From NCBI RefSeq assembly GCF_017918235.1, contig NC_090595.1, positions 1,273,001 through 1,337,000 on the forward strand: DNA of 64,000 nt, written 5' to 3'. This document shows positions 27,138 to 36,888 of the stretch, in pieces. The notes under the pieces are model-generated. The model had not been told where the DNA came from. It saw nothing but the letters and a program-made list of their open reading frames with translations, and did no database searches. The number at the start of each line of letters is the position of its first letter. The first letter of the stretch is position 1. Made by a program: the position numbers and the translations under genes. Source of the DNA: Porcisia hertigi. Taxonomy: Eukaryota; Euglenozoa; Kinetoplastea; Trypanosomatida; Trypanosomatidae.

Positions 27138-28280
27138 TCATGTGTCCTGCACCGCGCGGTCTGCCTTCTCCAGACACGTTCGCTGAATAAAACTGTCACT
27201 GCCTTTCCTGCTCCTGCTTGTGTACTTGGCAAGAATATCTCTTCGCTGCTTCACGCTGCTGCGCCAGAACATGCGGAGTGTCTCCAAGGCGGTTTTCTCC
27301 ATAGTTTCACAGGGGAACTGAGTCAGTACACAGCGTCCGAAAAAGCGTCGTCGGTGCGCAGACGGTGGCTGAACGGTATCCTTTGGGAAGGGCTTCACGG
27401 AGCCGTTCACCGGAAGCACGCTTGCATTCGTCACGGGCACGCGCCGATGCGCTGAAAAGAGGCCCCATAAGCAGTGTTGGTGCGGCTCAGCCTTCTCCTC
27501 CAGGGGAGGAAGCTCCTCCTCGTTGATGTCGATGTCTACCATGGCGATCGCCGCACCCTTCGGCAGTGCATTCAGTGAGGAGGTGTTGATGACGGAGAGG
27601 GTCGGAGCGGCAGCGCTTCCGGAGGGCGAGGGCGGTGGTGCGCTTGCGGCGACTGGCCTTACGCCCTCCAGGCGCTGAATGTCCTCTTCTAAAAAGGTAC
27701 GCGAGAAGCAGAAGTGCTTGCGTACAACCGCCTCCCAGAATTTTTTCTTTGTTTCCTTGTCCACGACTCGCTGCTGGAAGATCGCCGCGAGCACAGGAAT
27801 TTGACGCAGCACGTCGTTTTCCATCTGCTCTGTGATAGGCAGCAGTTGAAATGTTTCGCGGTCGACTAAGGTTTCCAGCGCGTCGAAGGCCTGCTCCACG
27901 CCGCGCTGGCCCGCTGCATTTACGATTGCGTTGAGTTCTTTTTCATCTAGAACGCCGACGTCGACGGCGGCGTGGCAGATAGAGGAGGCGACCCATTCGT
28001 CGTTGGATGGCCCCTGATCCGCTTCCTGGATGTGCACAATAGACTTAATGAACTCTTCCCTGTTTCGAAGAGACTCGAACTTCAGCACGAAGGATTTCCC
28101 GTCTGCCACCAGCTTCGCGGCCGTGTCATCTTTGCGAGACCGCAATAGCTGTGTCACGTTGCGCGCGGATACGACAATGGGGTCCTGGGCCACACCGGTC
28201 TGGAGAAACATAATAACGTGTCCCTTGATCTGCACCGTGCAGTCTTCATGATTTACCAGCACACGTGCCATGGAGGCCAT
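27138..28280 (-). CDS. TFB1: TFIIH core subunit TFB1/p62-like (PH and BSD domains)
   Basis: A 380-residue protein. Residues about 5-85 look like the pleckstrin-like domain of p62 (VNHEDCTVQIKGHVIMFLQTG ... KLVADGKSFVLKFESLRNREEFIKSI). Residues about 160-200 carry a BSD-type motif, IPVLAAIFQQRVVDKETKKKFWEAVVRKHFCF, with the conserved FW. A low-complexity linker and a basic C-terminal half follow. TFB1 is a core subunit of TFIIH, which in trypanosomes works at the SL RNA promoter and in nucleotide excision repair. The assignment is from the domain pair and order; other BSD proteins are possible but the N-terminal PH-like domain favours TFB1. Start ATG 28278-28280; a second ATG lies three codons in. 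The protein is shorter than human p62. Confidence 0.75.
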   Translation of the reverse strand: MASMARVLVNHEDCTVQIKGHVIMFLQTGVAQDPIVVSARNVTQLLRSRKDDTAAKLVADGKSFVLKFESLRNREEFIKSIVHIQEADQGPSNDEWVASSICHAAVDVGVLDEKELNAIVNAAGQRGVEQAFDALETLVDRETFQLLPITEQMENDVLRQIPVLAAIFQQRVVDKETKKKFWEAVVRKHFCFSRTFLEEDIQRLEGVRPVAASAPPPSPSGSAAAPTLSVINTSSLNALPKGAAIAMVDIDINEEELPPLEEKAEPHQHCLWGLFSAHRRVPVTNASVLPVNGSVKPFPKDTVQPPSAHRRRFFGRCVLTQFPCETMEKTALETLRMFWRSSVKQRRDILAKYTSRSRKGSDSFIQRTCLEKADRAVQDT

Positions 28281-29302
28281 GGAACCCGCGCGTAGGCAAC
28301 TTTTCGCGGGTGGTGGCGGTGGTTGACAGGAGCGTAAACGACAACGTCGGCAAGGAGATGGAGAGAGAGGGGGGGGGGGAATACGAAAAGAGGGTGAGGC
28401 AGGCGCCGGAGGCGGTGTTGCACGAGCAATCAGGGCGGGAGAGGGGATGTGCACACTCCGAAGTGAGAGAGTCGCGTATCTGCCCCACACTGAAGACGTG
28501 CCACACGATGGGCAGCGACATCATGGGACAAAGTGCGGGCGTAGTTGCCCCAATGCAGCCTCAACTGTTGCAGGGCTGGATAGGAATATTGGCGTTTCGT
28601 CTAACCTCAGAGCACCCCACTGTTGTACTGTGAGTATCCGCCGTGTGTGGATTTGCGGGGAGAGGGGAAGAAGCTAGTTGCGCTCCCGCCTACTTCCCCC
28701 CTTTGCCCTTCCATTACAGATGTGACGATTGACTTCAACAGGTGCGGACCAGAGAACATGAGGGTGGGAGGTCGCAAGGGAACGAAGGGAGCACACATAC
28801 GGTGCCGTCCATGTGCGTGAATTGTGTTGTTAAATGTGTGCCACGGAAATGGTATGTACATTGTTTGCGTAAAAGCCACTGTAGAGTTGGAGAGGATACG
28901 GTGGGCTGGGGGGGGGGGTGCGGTGCGGTGCGGTGCGGTGCAGTGCGTGCGTGCGCACAGAGAGACATGAACATGCGGGCACCCTCCCCCTCCTCTCTCC
29001 CCCCCCAAAAAACAAACAAACACACAGAGAAACTTGTACGCATTACTTCAAGAACAAAAAGAAAAGAGGAAGTGGGAAAAATCAGAAGAGGATATGCGAG
29101 CAGGCGTAGCGGTGAAGGCGGCAAATCCACTCACAGAGAAGGCACACTGGGGAGTGCAAACGGAGGAGACGCAAACAAATACACAAAGAAAAATATAAAG
29201 ACAAAATTCGCCGCCATAGGCACCGTGCTCATCCCGTTTACACACTTCCCCCCCACGCATGCCTTTCTTACCTTCGTGGGCCCCACCTCGCTGGTGACAC
29301 CT
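28281..29302. other. Spacer of 1 kb between CFAP161-like and TFB1 genes
   Basis: No coding sequence is supported. It has a G-run at 28369-28379 (C-run near the TFB1 5' end in the transcript), a GGTGC pentanucleotide repeat at about 28919-28942 and C-rich plus-strand patches at 28980-29010. Confidence 0.6.
28919..28942. repeat. Short GGTGC pentanucleotide repeat
   Basis: About five tandem copies of GGTGC on the plus strand, directly after a G-run. Confidence 0.85.
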
Positions 29303-31009
29303 TTACCTGCTGGTGGACACGGTGAAGTCTTTTACTCCCTCCAGACCGTGTTGAATAAGAAGGCGTTTCACAGCCTCTCTGTCGTTTGTGTCCAGAACCA
29401 GCGAGTCAGGAAGGCGCACGGTGCTGGTCGGCTTGTCGTCGTATGTCACGGTGAGGAGACGGTATGGCTCCCCAGACAGGTAGGCGGAGGTGGCAGGAAT
29501 GGCCCATGTCTCTTGCAGCAGCTTGCAGAAACGTTCATCAGACTTCTCCGCGGGCGACACATCTGCGTAGTACTCGACAAATTCGTCAAGAGTTACCGTG
29601 CCGATCTTGCATCCCACACGTCCTGGCCAGCAACTCTCGAAGTCCAGCACGGCCTCTTCGCGTTGAATGAGACCGTCCACGACATCCGGGATGGCGGCGG
29701 CGTTGAGGCAAAAGAGGCTGTGGATATCCTTGAACTCCACAGACCCCCGGCCCTCGATGCTCAGTTGTTGGTAGGCGTAGATCACCGCCTGCATGCGGGC
29801 TAGCGGCATGGTGCCGCGCAACTCGGCCAGGAAGTCCTGCGCGCACACTACGTTGTTGCCGGTAGTGTCAAAGCGCTTCATGATGACATCCATCTCCACG
29901 GGGGTCAACAGGACACCGAGTCGGCCAATCGCACTGCGAAGTGCGTTACAGTCCAGGAGACGACGTTGCCGCTGCTCGTTGCACGCCACCCCGAGGGCGA
30001 TGGATAGGGACCGAAAGCCAATACGCCCACCGATCTCAAGGGCACCCTGGCGAATGCGCTCTAGCAGCGCAGCCACCCCTGTGCCATTTGTCATGCTGAG
30101 CACGGTGGGTAAGCTGCTGTTCTCCTTGATGGTGGTTCTTGGCTTCTTGGGCGTCGAATCGTCGCTATCACCGCCGGAAAAGAAGAAGACGTTCTCTGGT
30201 CCGACCACGACCGCACCTCGGGAACGAGAGTGGTAGTTGGTGGTGTAGCCGCAGGTAACAGCGTACTCCATACCGTACGACGTGCCTACGCGGTCACCGT
30301 TGCAGCCCAGAGGAAGGTTTGTGAGAGAGTGCAAAAACACTACGCCGTCACCGATTTTCACAGGGGTGCCAAAGTGCACATCGTCGCGCACAGTGCCAGG
30401 GCGGCTCACTACAAACACGTTGTCAGCGCAGGCGTTCAGGGTGGCCACTGCGTTCTGCACCTCTGACGAATACAGGCCGGATAGGAGGGAGGACTGCACG
30501 TATAAAAAACCCTTGTCAGTCGCGTTTTCGTTTGCGAGGCGAACTCGTTGTCCGTAATGTAGCACGTCTGGGTTGTTGCGGTTGTAGCTGTAGTTGTGCT
30601 CGTCTTGACACCGTAACAGAGTCCAGGTGGAGCGCACCTGTGGGGTATGAGCCAAGGACCCAGAGAGAGTATACTGCTGCGGTTGGAGGGAGGCCCCTGA
30701 GCTAGTCACCATGTCTAAGGCCAGAGTCGTCCGTGTTTTTTCGTTCACTACCAAATACGGTTTCCCTATGCAGACATTATCTCCCTTGAGTGCAAACACG
30801 GTTGTCGGCGCTTCTAGTTGGCCCGCAAGAATTGAACGTGCTACTGCATTTGTCACCGTTTTCTCGGGATGCTCCAATGCGGCTTGCCGTTGGTGCTTGT
30901 AGAGCTTGAGTTGGTCTTCGCGCAAGGCGATCTCCTCAAACCAGTTCCCTATCAGCACCCCAGGGGAGTACTGCTGAGCCAAGGGGTTCTCCCTACTGAA
31001 GTCTGCCAT
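29303..31009 (-). CDS. CFAP161-like protein with C-terminal calcyphosine-type EF-hand region
   Basis: A 568-residue protein. The N-terminal half begins QYSPGVLIGNWFEEIALREDQLKLY, matching the start of CFAP161 (VYxPxVRIGNWNEDVYLEEE), and includes VLHYGQRVRLANE and TPVKIGDGVVFLHSLTNLPLG, also CFAP161-like. The C-terminal half (from about 330) resembles calcyphosine: helix-loop-helix units around IMKRFDTTGNNVVCAQDFL and YQQLSIEGRGSVEFKDI, then GTVTLDEFVEYYADVS. The loops keep few acidic ligands, so calcium binding is uncertain. CFAP161 is a microtubule inner protein of doublet microtubules; an axonemal role is likely. Start ATG 31007-31009; upstream open frame is CA-repeat and UTR-like. Confidence 0.75.
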   Translation of the reverse strand: MADFSRENPLAQQYSPGVLIGNWFEEIALREDQLKLYKHQRQAALEHPEKTVTNAVARSILAGQLEAPTTVFALKGDNVCIGKPYLVVNEKTRTTLALDMVTSSGASLQPQQYTLSGSLAHTPQVRSTWTLLRCQDEHNYSYNRNNPDVLHYGQRVRLANENATDKGFLYVQSSLLSGLYSSEVQNAVATLNACADNVFVVSRPGTVRDDVHFGTPVKIGDGVVFLHSLTNLPLGCNGDRVGTSYGMEYAVTCGYTTNYHSRSRGAVVVGPENVFFFSGGDSDDSTPKKPRTTIKENSSLPTVLSMTNGTGVAALLERIRQGALEIGGRIGFRSLSIALGVACNEQRQRRLLDCNALRSAIGRLGVLLTPVEMDVIMKRFDTTGNNVVCAQDFLAELRGTMPLARMQAVIYAYQQLSIEGRGSVEFKDIHSLFCLNAAAIPDVVDGLIQREEAVLDFESCWPGRVGCKIGTVTLDEFVEYYADVSPAEKSDERFCKLLQETWAIPATSAYLSGEPYRLLTVTYDDKPTSTVRLPDSLVLDTNDREAVKRLLIQHGLEGVKDFTVSTSR

Positions 31010-31971
31010 GGAAAAACTGTGACGCCACAGGCGGAGTATATATGTATAAATATGAACACACAATCGGTTGGTGATGGTGGATAAACAAGGCAGATGAGGG
31101 GTGAAGCGTACAACAGCCTTGGCAGTGATACTTAGCGCTCTATTGTGCGCGTTCTGCACGCGCTTTGTACTCAGACGCCCAACCCACACGCACGCTAGCA
31201 CACACACACACACACACACACACAGACAGACAGGCTCCCTTTATACGTCGCAAACACTTCACCCGTGTGATCCCTCTGCCTGCCTTCTCAGGTTCTGTCG
31301 AAGGTGTATATTTTGTTTGGGTGTTATGGTGAGCACAGAAAGGGAGGGGGCGGGGGGGGGGCGAAGTGGAGGATTAGGCGGCGGCGGATAGCGCTGCTGG
31401 TGATATGCGGCGGTTTGCCTCCTGTCAAGGCTTTAACACATCTTCGACACCTCTTGCCGAGAACTGGTGGACTTTTACTGCTACCAATGGTTCTGCTAAC
31501 CCTCAGGTGAGGCATGCAGTTCGCCTGGGACATTGGTCAACTGCACGTGACATCTATACCTGAGTAGCACATGGTGAGAGGAGAGAACAGAGAGGGGTAT
31601 GGGGAGGGAGGGAGGCCCGAGCCGACCAAAGAAAAAAACACGTCACCGAGATTTAGAAAAAAATACCGGCGATATACAGACACAGATATCCACTCACTCC
31701 TGCGGATAGGGGAGAGAGCAAAGCACCTACTCTTCACAACACACTGAAAAGCACCGGGAGAGGGAGGGGAGAGGGAGGGGAGAGGGAAGGGGTGGTGGTT
31801 GTGGCAATGCCCCACGCTGCATTGCTTTAGTCCCATGAGTCCCCCCCCCCTCCCCCCCAGGAGATAAACAGGAAAGAAGCGAGAGGAAAACAGCGACAAT
31901 GCCCACCTTGGATTCTACAAGGAATGATTCTTTTCTTCAGGCAGCTTTTATGTCCCCACCCCCATTTCTTT
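31010..31971. other. Spacer between cyclophilin and CFAP161-like genes
   Basis: No coding sequence is supported. It contains a CA repeat at 31199-31222, a G-run at 31350-31358, GGGA-rich plus-strand sequence at 31755-31795 (C/T-rich in the transcript) and a C-run at 31840-31857. Confidence 0.65.
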
Positions 31972-32577
31972 TTACAGTTGCCCACAGTCAACCACAACAA
32001 TCCGCGCGACTGGCTTACTTGCTGCGGCCGTCACTGGAACGCGTTCAATATCCTCCACCACGTCCCACCCGCCCACAACGCGGCCGAAGCAGATACACGT
32101 ACCGTCCAGGTGTGGTGCCTTGTCTGCCGTCAGAATGAAGAACTGTGACCCATTCAAATGTGGAGCACTCACGGCGGTGCCTAAGAGGCCCTTCTGATCG
32201 AACTTGGACGACTTGACCTCCTCTGGTGCATCGAAGGATTCACCATAAATGGAAAGCTGACCGGTCCCCTGGCCAGAGACGATGTCACCACCCTGTATCA
32301 GATAGTCTTTGCAGATGCGATGCACTGTCGTGTTGCGGTATGTCAATTGAGGCAGAAATTGGTCTCGAAACGACGGTTCACCGATACCTTCGATGCTGGA
32401 CACATTTGGCAGCACATTTTCACCTGTGCACAGTTTTAGAAAGTTCTCAGAGGCGATTGGGCACCTCTTCGTGAACAGCTCGAAAGATATACGGCGTGGG
32501 GGCTGGCTACCAATGACAATGTCCATGAACACGTTCACCGCCTTTGCTGCGCGTCGAACGGTAGATCGCACGAACAT
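31972..32577 (-). CDS. Cyclophilin-type peptidyl-prolyl isomerase
   Basis: A 201-residue cyclophilin. Visible family elements: ISFELFTKRCPIASENFLKLCTGE (30-53), the catalytic arginine in VHRICKDYLIQGGDIVSGQGTG (85-106), GLLGTAVSAPHLNGSQFFI (130-148) and HLDGTCICFGRVVGG (156-170). Position 156, normally the tryptophan that contacts cyclosporin A (WLDGKHVVFG), is histidine. A 25-residue insert-like stretch (NVLPNVSSIEGIGEPSFRDQ) sits after CTGE, as in divergent long-form cyclophilins. The basic N-terminus (MFVRSTVRRAAKA) could be a mitochondrial presequence; this is inference. Start ATG 32575-32577; the upstream open frame starts in a CA-rich UTR. Confidence 0.9.
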   Translation of the reverse strand: MFVRSTVRRAAKAVNVFMDIVIGSQPPRRISFELFTKRCPIASENFLKLCTGENVLPNVSSIEGIGEPSFRDQFLPQLTYRNTTVHRICKDYLIQGGDIVSGQGTGQLSIYGESFDAPEEVKSSKFDQKGLLGTAVSAPHLNGSQFFILTADKAPHLDGTCICFGRVVGGWDVVEDIERVPVTAAASKPVARIVVVDCGQL

Positions 32578-33713
32578 GTTTCCTGGTTCTCTTCCAGCTT
32601 CGTGGCGGTATAACACACACACACACACATGCACGCATCAACAGTACCCATGTATGGAGTACACAGAAATGGATGAATCGTAAAAAAAAAACGAATAAGA
32701 AGTGGAGAGGGAGGAGTGATTTTAGCCCCCAAAGAGCTCTGCAAGATGGTGTAGGACAGTAAGAATGCGGAGCTGGCACACGGGCACCGATTCATCCATC
32801 TGCACAGAGGCACCAACGCGAGGGGTAGAGAAGGAGAGACCCGAGCGCGGCGGCACTAGTGCCGAGCAACACAGGGCTGGGGAAGGGGAGCCGGGGCGAA
32901 AAAGGGTCACATGGAGGTTGCGCTGCGCGTGCTTTACGGATGTTTCCCTCAGGGAGGAATCACACACACACACACAAAAAAAAACACACACACAGTGCAT
33001 TAGTCCGCTTCCTTTGAATCCCTGTCCCACTTCGTGGGCCTGTCTCCCCCTTCCTAAGCCTCACATAGAATTGCTCCAACACAAGCACGCACTAGTATGC
33101 CTATTTGAATCTAACTGGAGTAGCCCAATGGACACTGTTCATAAAAGGGTTGGTTTGAATGGGGAGCAACTACAGCCACCACCCAATACTTCTCTCGAGG
33201 TCGCTACAGGGAAGGTGCGACGCGCGTGTATACAACACTGTGTGTGGCTTGAAACAAGAGCGAATACGAGCGAGAGGCAACAACAAACAAAATTCGGAAA
33301 ACAATAAATGAATTTAAACCACCACCACCATACCCCAATGCGGTATTGCGATTGATGGTTCCGTGCGTGTAGATGTGCGTGCGTGCATGTATGTTTGTTT
33401 CTATGAGCAACTGCTTTCCCCCATTTTAAACAGAGGAGTAGGCTTTATTGTCTTCCTTTTTTTTTCTATGGATGCGGGGGGGTTTTGGTGTGGCACAGTG
33501 CCATCATCTTTCAGCGCTGCTGGGCGCACTCAGCGTCTACCATGCATGCTCACACGGCAGGTGGCGTTAGCACACGTGGAGAGTGAGGGAGGAGACGCAC
33601 GTGCACACGCAAACCCCGGCGAGAACCGTTTATATGCTCTATGTGCGTGTTCAGGGTCCATTGGGTGTAGTAGTCCAATATTTTTTTTTTTGGGAAGCGA
33701 GGTCCCTCGCGTC
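32578..33713. other. Spacer of 1.1 kb between hypothetical 251-aa and cyclophilin genes
   Basis: No coding sequence is supported. CA runs at 32612-32629 and 32959-32998 (interrupted by an A-run) and T-runs at 33455-33470 and 33682-33692 are the main landmarks. Confidence 0.6.
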
Positions 33714-34469
33714 TCAGAGCACCTCAACCGGGTACAGCCCCTTTTCTTCCTCGATCGTGGAGACGGCGAGGCCGTCCTGCAGGAGGCGCTCGACGACGTT
33801 GTCGTCAGCGCTGAAGAAGTCCCAGCCAGGTTCGCCCAGCACTTCACGCCAGTTGTCCCATTCACAATACTCGCTGGCGACAAGACAGCGCCGCGGCTGC
33901 AAAGCGGCTATGTCTCTGCTACGCAACTGCTGCAGCTCGTCAATGGTGTGTGCGTACATCGGAAACGCCGGCGACGCATCGTTCAGCTTCCAACCAATCA
34001 GATGATTTGTGTGGAGAAGCAGTGGCGCCGGCTTCTGCATCGGTCGAAATGGTGAAGGAGTGAAGTACCCCTCAGTGGGGATAGGGGGCATCATGGAAAA
34101 GCCGCGCCGCTGGAAGTAGGAAGCGAGAAGACGGGCCTTCCTTGAGCAGCGGGGCTGCGTCGGTGATGACGCGGCGGCGGCGGCCGGCAGGCCAGACCAC
34201 GGCACTAGGTTTCCGGACCTAAGAGTCACTCCCGCAATCCCACTTGGCCGCTTGGCGAGGAGTAACACATGGGATGGGGCGCAACACGCACGCATGAGTT
34301 GCGGCATCGCTGTTACTTTCAGTGTCTTGGAGATACAGCTAGAGGACGGCGATGTTGGCAGTACTAGGCACGACGGTGTCGAGGAGACTGTCGCCGCCCG
34401 ATGACGCAAGTGATGGTGACCGAGTTGGAGGAGAGACTGGAGGGCCCATTGTGTGTCGACGGAGGCCAT
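33714..34469 (-). CDS. Hypothetical protein, 251 residues, possibly mitochondrial
   Basis: Unrecognised. From ATG 34467-34469 the first about 130 residues contain one acidic residue (D5) with many Arg, Ser, Ala and Leu (LGHHHLRHRAATVSSTP; ARLLASYFQRRGFSMMPP), the composition of a long mitochondrial presequence or a mitochondrial ribosomal-type tail. The C-terminal 120 residues are different: well-mixed and compact-looking, with LLLHTNHLIGWKLNDASP, YAHTIDELQQLRSRDIAAL, SEYCEWDNWREVLGEPGWDFF and a final EEEKGLYPVEVL. No known domain is visible. The open frame continues upstream through repeats and UTR-like sequence. The change of composition suggests a targeted protein with a C-terminal folded domain. 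Confidence 0.7.
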   Translation of the reverse strand: MASVDTQWALQSLLQLGHHHLRHRAATVSSTPSCLVLPTSPSSSCISKTLKVTAMPQLMRACCAPSHVLLLAKRPSGIAGVTLRSGNLVPWSGLPAAAAASSPTQPRCSRKARLLASYFQRRGFSMMPPIPTEGYFTPSPFRPMQKPAPLLLHTNHLIGWKLNDASPAFPMYAHTIDELQQLRSRDIAALQPRRCLVASEYCEWDNWREVLGEPGWDFFSADDNVVERLLQDGLAVSTIEEEKGLYPVEVL

Positions 34470-35490
34470 GTCTATGGGGACTGTAGTGAATCTATCAGAA
34501 ATTGTGTACCCCCTTTTTTTTGGTTCCTTGTGTGTGTGTGTGTGTGTGTGTGCGTGTGGGTGTAGGTGAAAATGTGTTGCTAGAATTTGGCGCTTTTCCT
34601 GCTTTGCAACGATATTATCATGGATAAATAAAAAAAAAGCGAAAAGGGAATAACGAGGAGGGGGAGGAGGAGAATGTGTATGTGTATATGAGTCTAAAGG
34701 GGAGTAGCAGACTGTATGTACGTGTATGTGTGTTTCTATACGTCCCGCATTGAGCAAATGAGAGCAGGGTGGAGTTGGTTGTGTGCGTGTGCATAGGGGG
34801 AGGGGGTGCATTCTATTGTTGACATTTGTGCGAGCCGTGAGTGCAGACACATGAGTGGAAGGGACACTCCGACAAACCACAGAACCATTGGTGGCAAACA
34901 GTCTTCGCTTATCCTCTCTCTTTTTATTATTCTTATTATTTTTTTTCGGGGGTGGGGGGGGGGCACACACAAAATCCGAAAACAGACGAGGGTGGCATTG
35001 GCGTTGGTGGCAGCTGCAGCTGCAGTTGCTGCGACTGCCAGGCAACTATTAACAATCTGGTCCTGATACGCAGTCGCTCACCCACCCGTCCGCACATTGC
35101 AGCAGAAGACCAAGGACAGGTGCGACGAATTCACAGGCACGAGACGCGGTAGCTTAACATCAGTGAGGTGGATCTCTTGCGTGTTCTCATTGCTACTGTC
35201 TGTGATTCAGTTTTTCGCGTTTTTTTTTGTCTGAAGGGGGAGGAGGGAAAGAGACTCGGTGTATGTTTACGCACGTGGGCCTAGGGCCCATACATGTGCG
35301 CGCACGCCGATAATGGTATTCGCGATGAGAGAATAAGAGCAAGGTGGCCTGTCTTGCCCATGGTCTCCCGCCTCATCAACGTGCAACAGTGAGGGCACGT
35401 TGTCAAACCCAGGCTCGTGAATCAGCCGGGGTGCGCGCCAGCCAGCATAGCCTCAAACCTTGCTCAAATTCCTGAACGCAACTCGGCGAA
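34470..35490. other. Spacer of 1 kb between ArfGAP and hypothetical 251-aa genes
   Basis: No coding sequence is supported. Landmarks are a GT repeat at 34529-34552, TTATT-rich plus-strand sequence at 34919-34947, a G-run at 34950-34962 and a GCAGCT-rich patch at 35007-35040. Confidence 0.6.
34529..34552. repeat. GT dinucleotide repeat
   Basis: Twelve GT units on the plus strand in the 5' flank of the 251-residue gene. Confidence 0.9.
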
Positions 35491-36888
35491 TCACAGCGAG
35501 AGCGACTGCGAGTTTTGGGGTCCGGCAATTGGTGGCTTTGTCACCGACAAGACAACGATGCGGTTGCTATTTTGGCTTGGAGGCGCATTGAACGACAAAG
35601 GTGCACCCCAGCCTTGCTGCTGATATGGCGGAGTGATGGGAAAAGGCGATGGCTGGTAGGCCTGAGGGTCTGCAGTGTTTGCAGAGGGGCAGCCAGTGGT
35701 GCTCGGCGCGCCGCTGTTGAAATAATAGTTCGGTGACTTGACGGGGTCAGAAAGCGGAGTTGGTGTGCTGGAGTTACCGAACATTCCCCCTGGCATACCC
35801 TGCTGCTGACATGGGTTCACTGCAGGTGAAGGCTGGGCGGAGAAATCAGACACACACATTTGATGGCTCCCTACACACGGTGAATACCCCGTTTGGCTAC
35901 CCGCGGCGTATGGTGCAGGTCGTTGCTGTTCCTGGGGCAGTTGGTAGGGAGGATGTGAGGGCAGCAGCTGAGGATGCGCCGTTATGCTTCTCGGAAAGTG
36001 TTCAGTGAAGTTGTACATGGCACCACCAGTAGTGCAACCCATCGACTGCTGTGGTGGAAGGGTGGCGCCGTACCCAGCGGCTGACGTCACCACCGGCTGT
36101 GACACTCCAGCAAACAGGTCATCCACAATGCTGGAAACTGTTGCCTGTTGCTGCTGTTGCTGCTGCGCTGATAAGGCAGGTGTGTGTGATGTAGTAATTG
36201 GTGGTGCTCCGGCAACTGCGGCAGGCGTTGTACATTGCGGCATCGGCGGAGACTGCACCGGTGGAGCGAATAGACTATCAAAGACATCCTCTTGCGAGGT
36301 CTGGACGGGGAGGGTCGAGGGGCCACCCGATGGTGGTGCCACCGTCGAGCTGGGCGCCGCTGGAGTTGTCGCGGCGGAGATTGACCCGGACCCTGCTGTG
36401 GGTGCTTCTAGGGGCGGGGCTAGGGTGAACGCTGTGGGCCTTGTCATGGTCGAGGGTGGTGGGGTTGGTGTTGCTGACTCGTTTGGGTGCTCCCACGAGT
36501 TTTGCAAAGCGGTGAATTCCTGCGCATCCCAACACTGCCGTTCCTCAAAAATTACGCGCACGTGGTGCTTCAACGCAGCCACGTCACCGGTGCGGGGGAG
36601 TTGGCCACTAAAGGTGCTGAGCCACACCTTGTGGGCTCGATCGTTGCCGGCCAGAGCGAAACGAGCTATCTCGTCCTCTGTAAATTCACTCATTGTGATT
36701 CCTTTCACTTTGTGCTGAAAGGAGCGGTGCACGGCGCTGCAGCCAGAGCAGACGAGAATACCGAAATTCGACACCACGTAGAGCGGACCTCGCACACCGC
36801 AATCGAAGCAGCACTTGTTCCCCCCATCATGGCTGAGCTTCCGCAGCGTCTCCTTGTGCCGCTCTGACTTGCGCAGTCGGATATTCAT
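35491..36888 (-). CDS. ArfGAP-domain protein with Pro/Gln-rich tail
   Basis: A 465-residue protein. The N-terminal ArfGAP zinc finger is complete: C27-x2-C30, sixteen residues, C47-x2-C50, and the catalytic arginine R55 in SAVHRSF. After about residue 125 the chain is low in complexity: Thr/Pro/Ala-rich, a run of eight glutamines (QQQQQQQQ near 245), PPQQSMG, and many Gln, Pro, Asn and Tyr residues to the end. This plan resembles AGFG/Hrb and SMAP-type ArfGAPs, whose disordered tails bind clathrin or EH-domain proteins. It likely stimulates GTP hydrolysis on ARF proteins in vesicle traffic, though AGFG-type members also act elsewhere. Start ATG 36886-36888 fits the family N-terminus. Confidence 0.88.
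   Translation of the reverse strand: MNIRLRKSERHKETLRKLSHDGGNKCCFDCGVRGPLYVVSNFGILVCSGCSAVHRSFQHKVKGITMSEFTEDEIARFALAGNDRAHKVWLSTFSGQLPRTGDVAALKHHVRVIFEERQCWDAQEFTALQNSWEHPNESATPTPPPSTMTRPTAFTLAPPLEAPTAGSGSISAATTPAAPSSTVAPPSGGPSTLPVQTSQEDVFDSLFAPPVQSPPMPQCTTPAAVAGAPPITTSHTPALSAQQQQQQQATVSSIVDDLFAGVSQPVVTSAAGYGATLPPQQSMGCTTGGAMYNFTEHFPRSITAHPQLLPSHPPYQLPQEQQRPAPYAAGSQTGYSPCVGSHQMCVSDFSAQPSPAVNPCQQQGMPGGMFGNSSTPTPLSDPVKSPNYYFNSGAPSTTGCPSANTADPQAYQPSPFPITPPYQQQGWGAPLSFNAPPSQNSNRIVVLSVTKPPIAGPQNSQSLSL

Noticed and set aside
28742-29803. 353-codon plus-strand open frame
   Set aside because: Its right part is antisense to the CFAP161-like gene and its left part is spacer repeats; no domain-like sequence.
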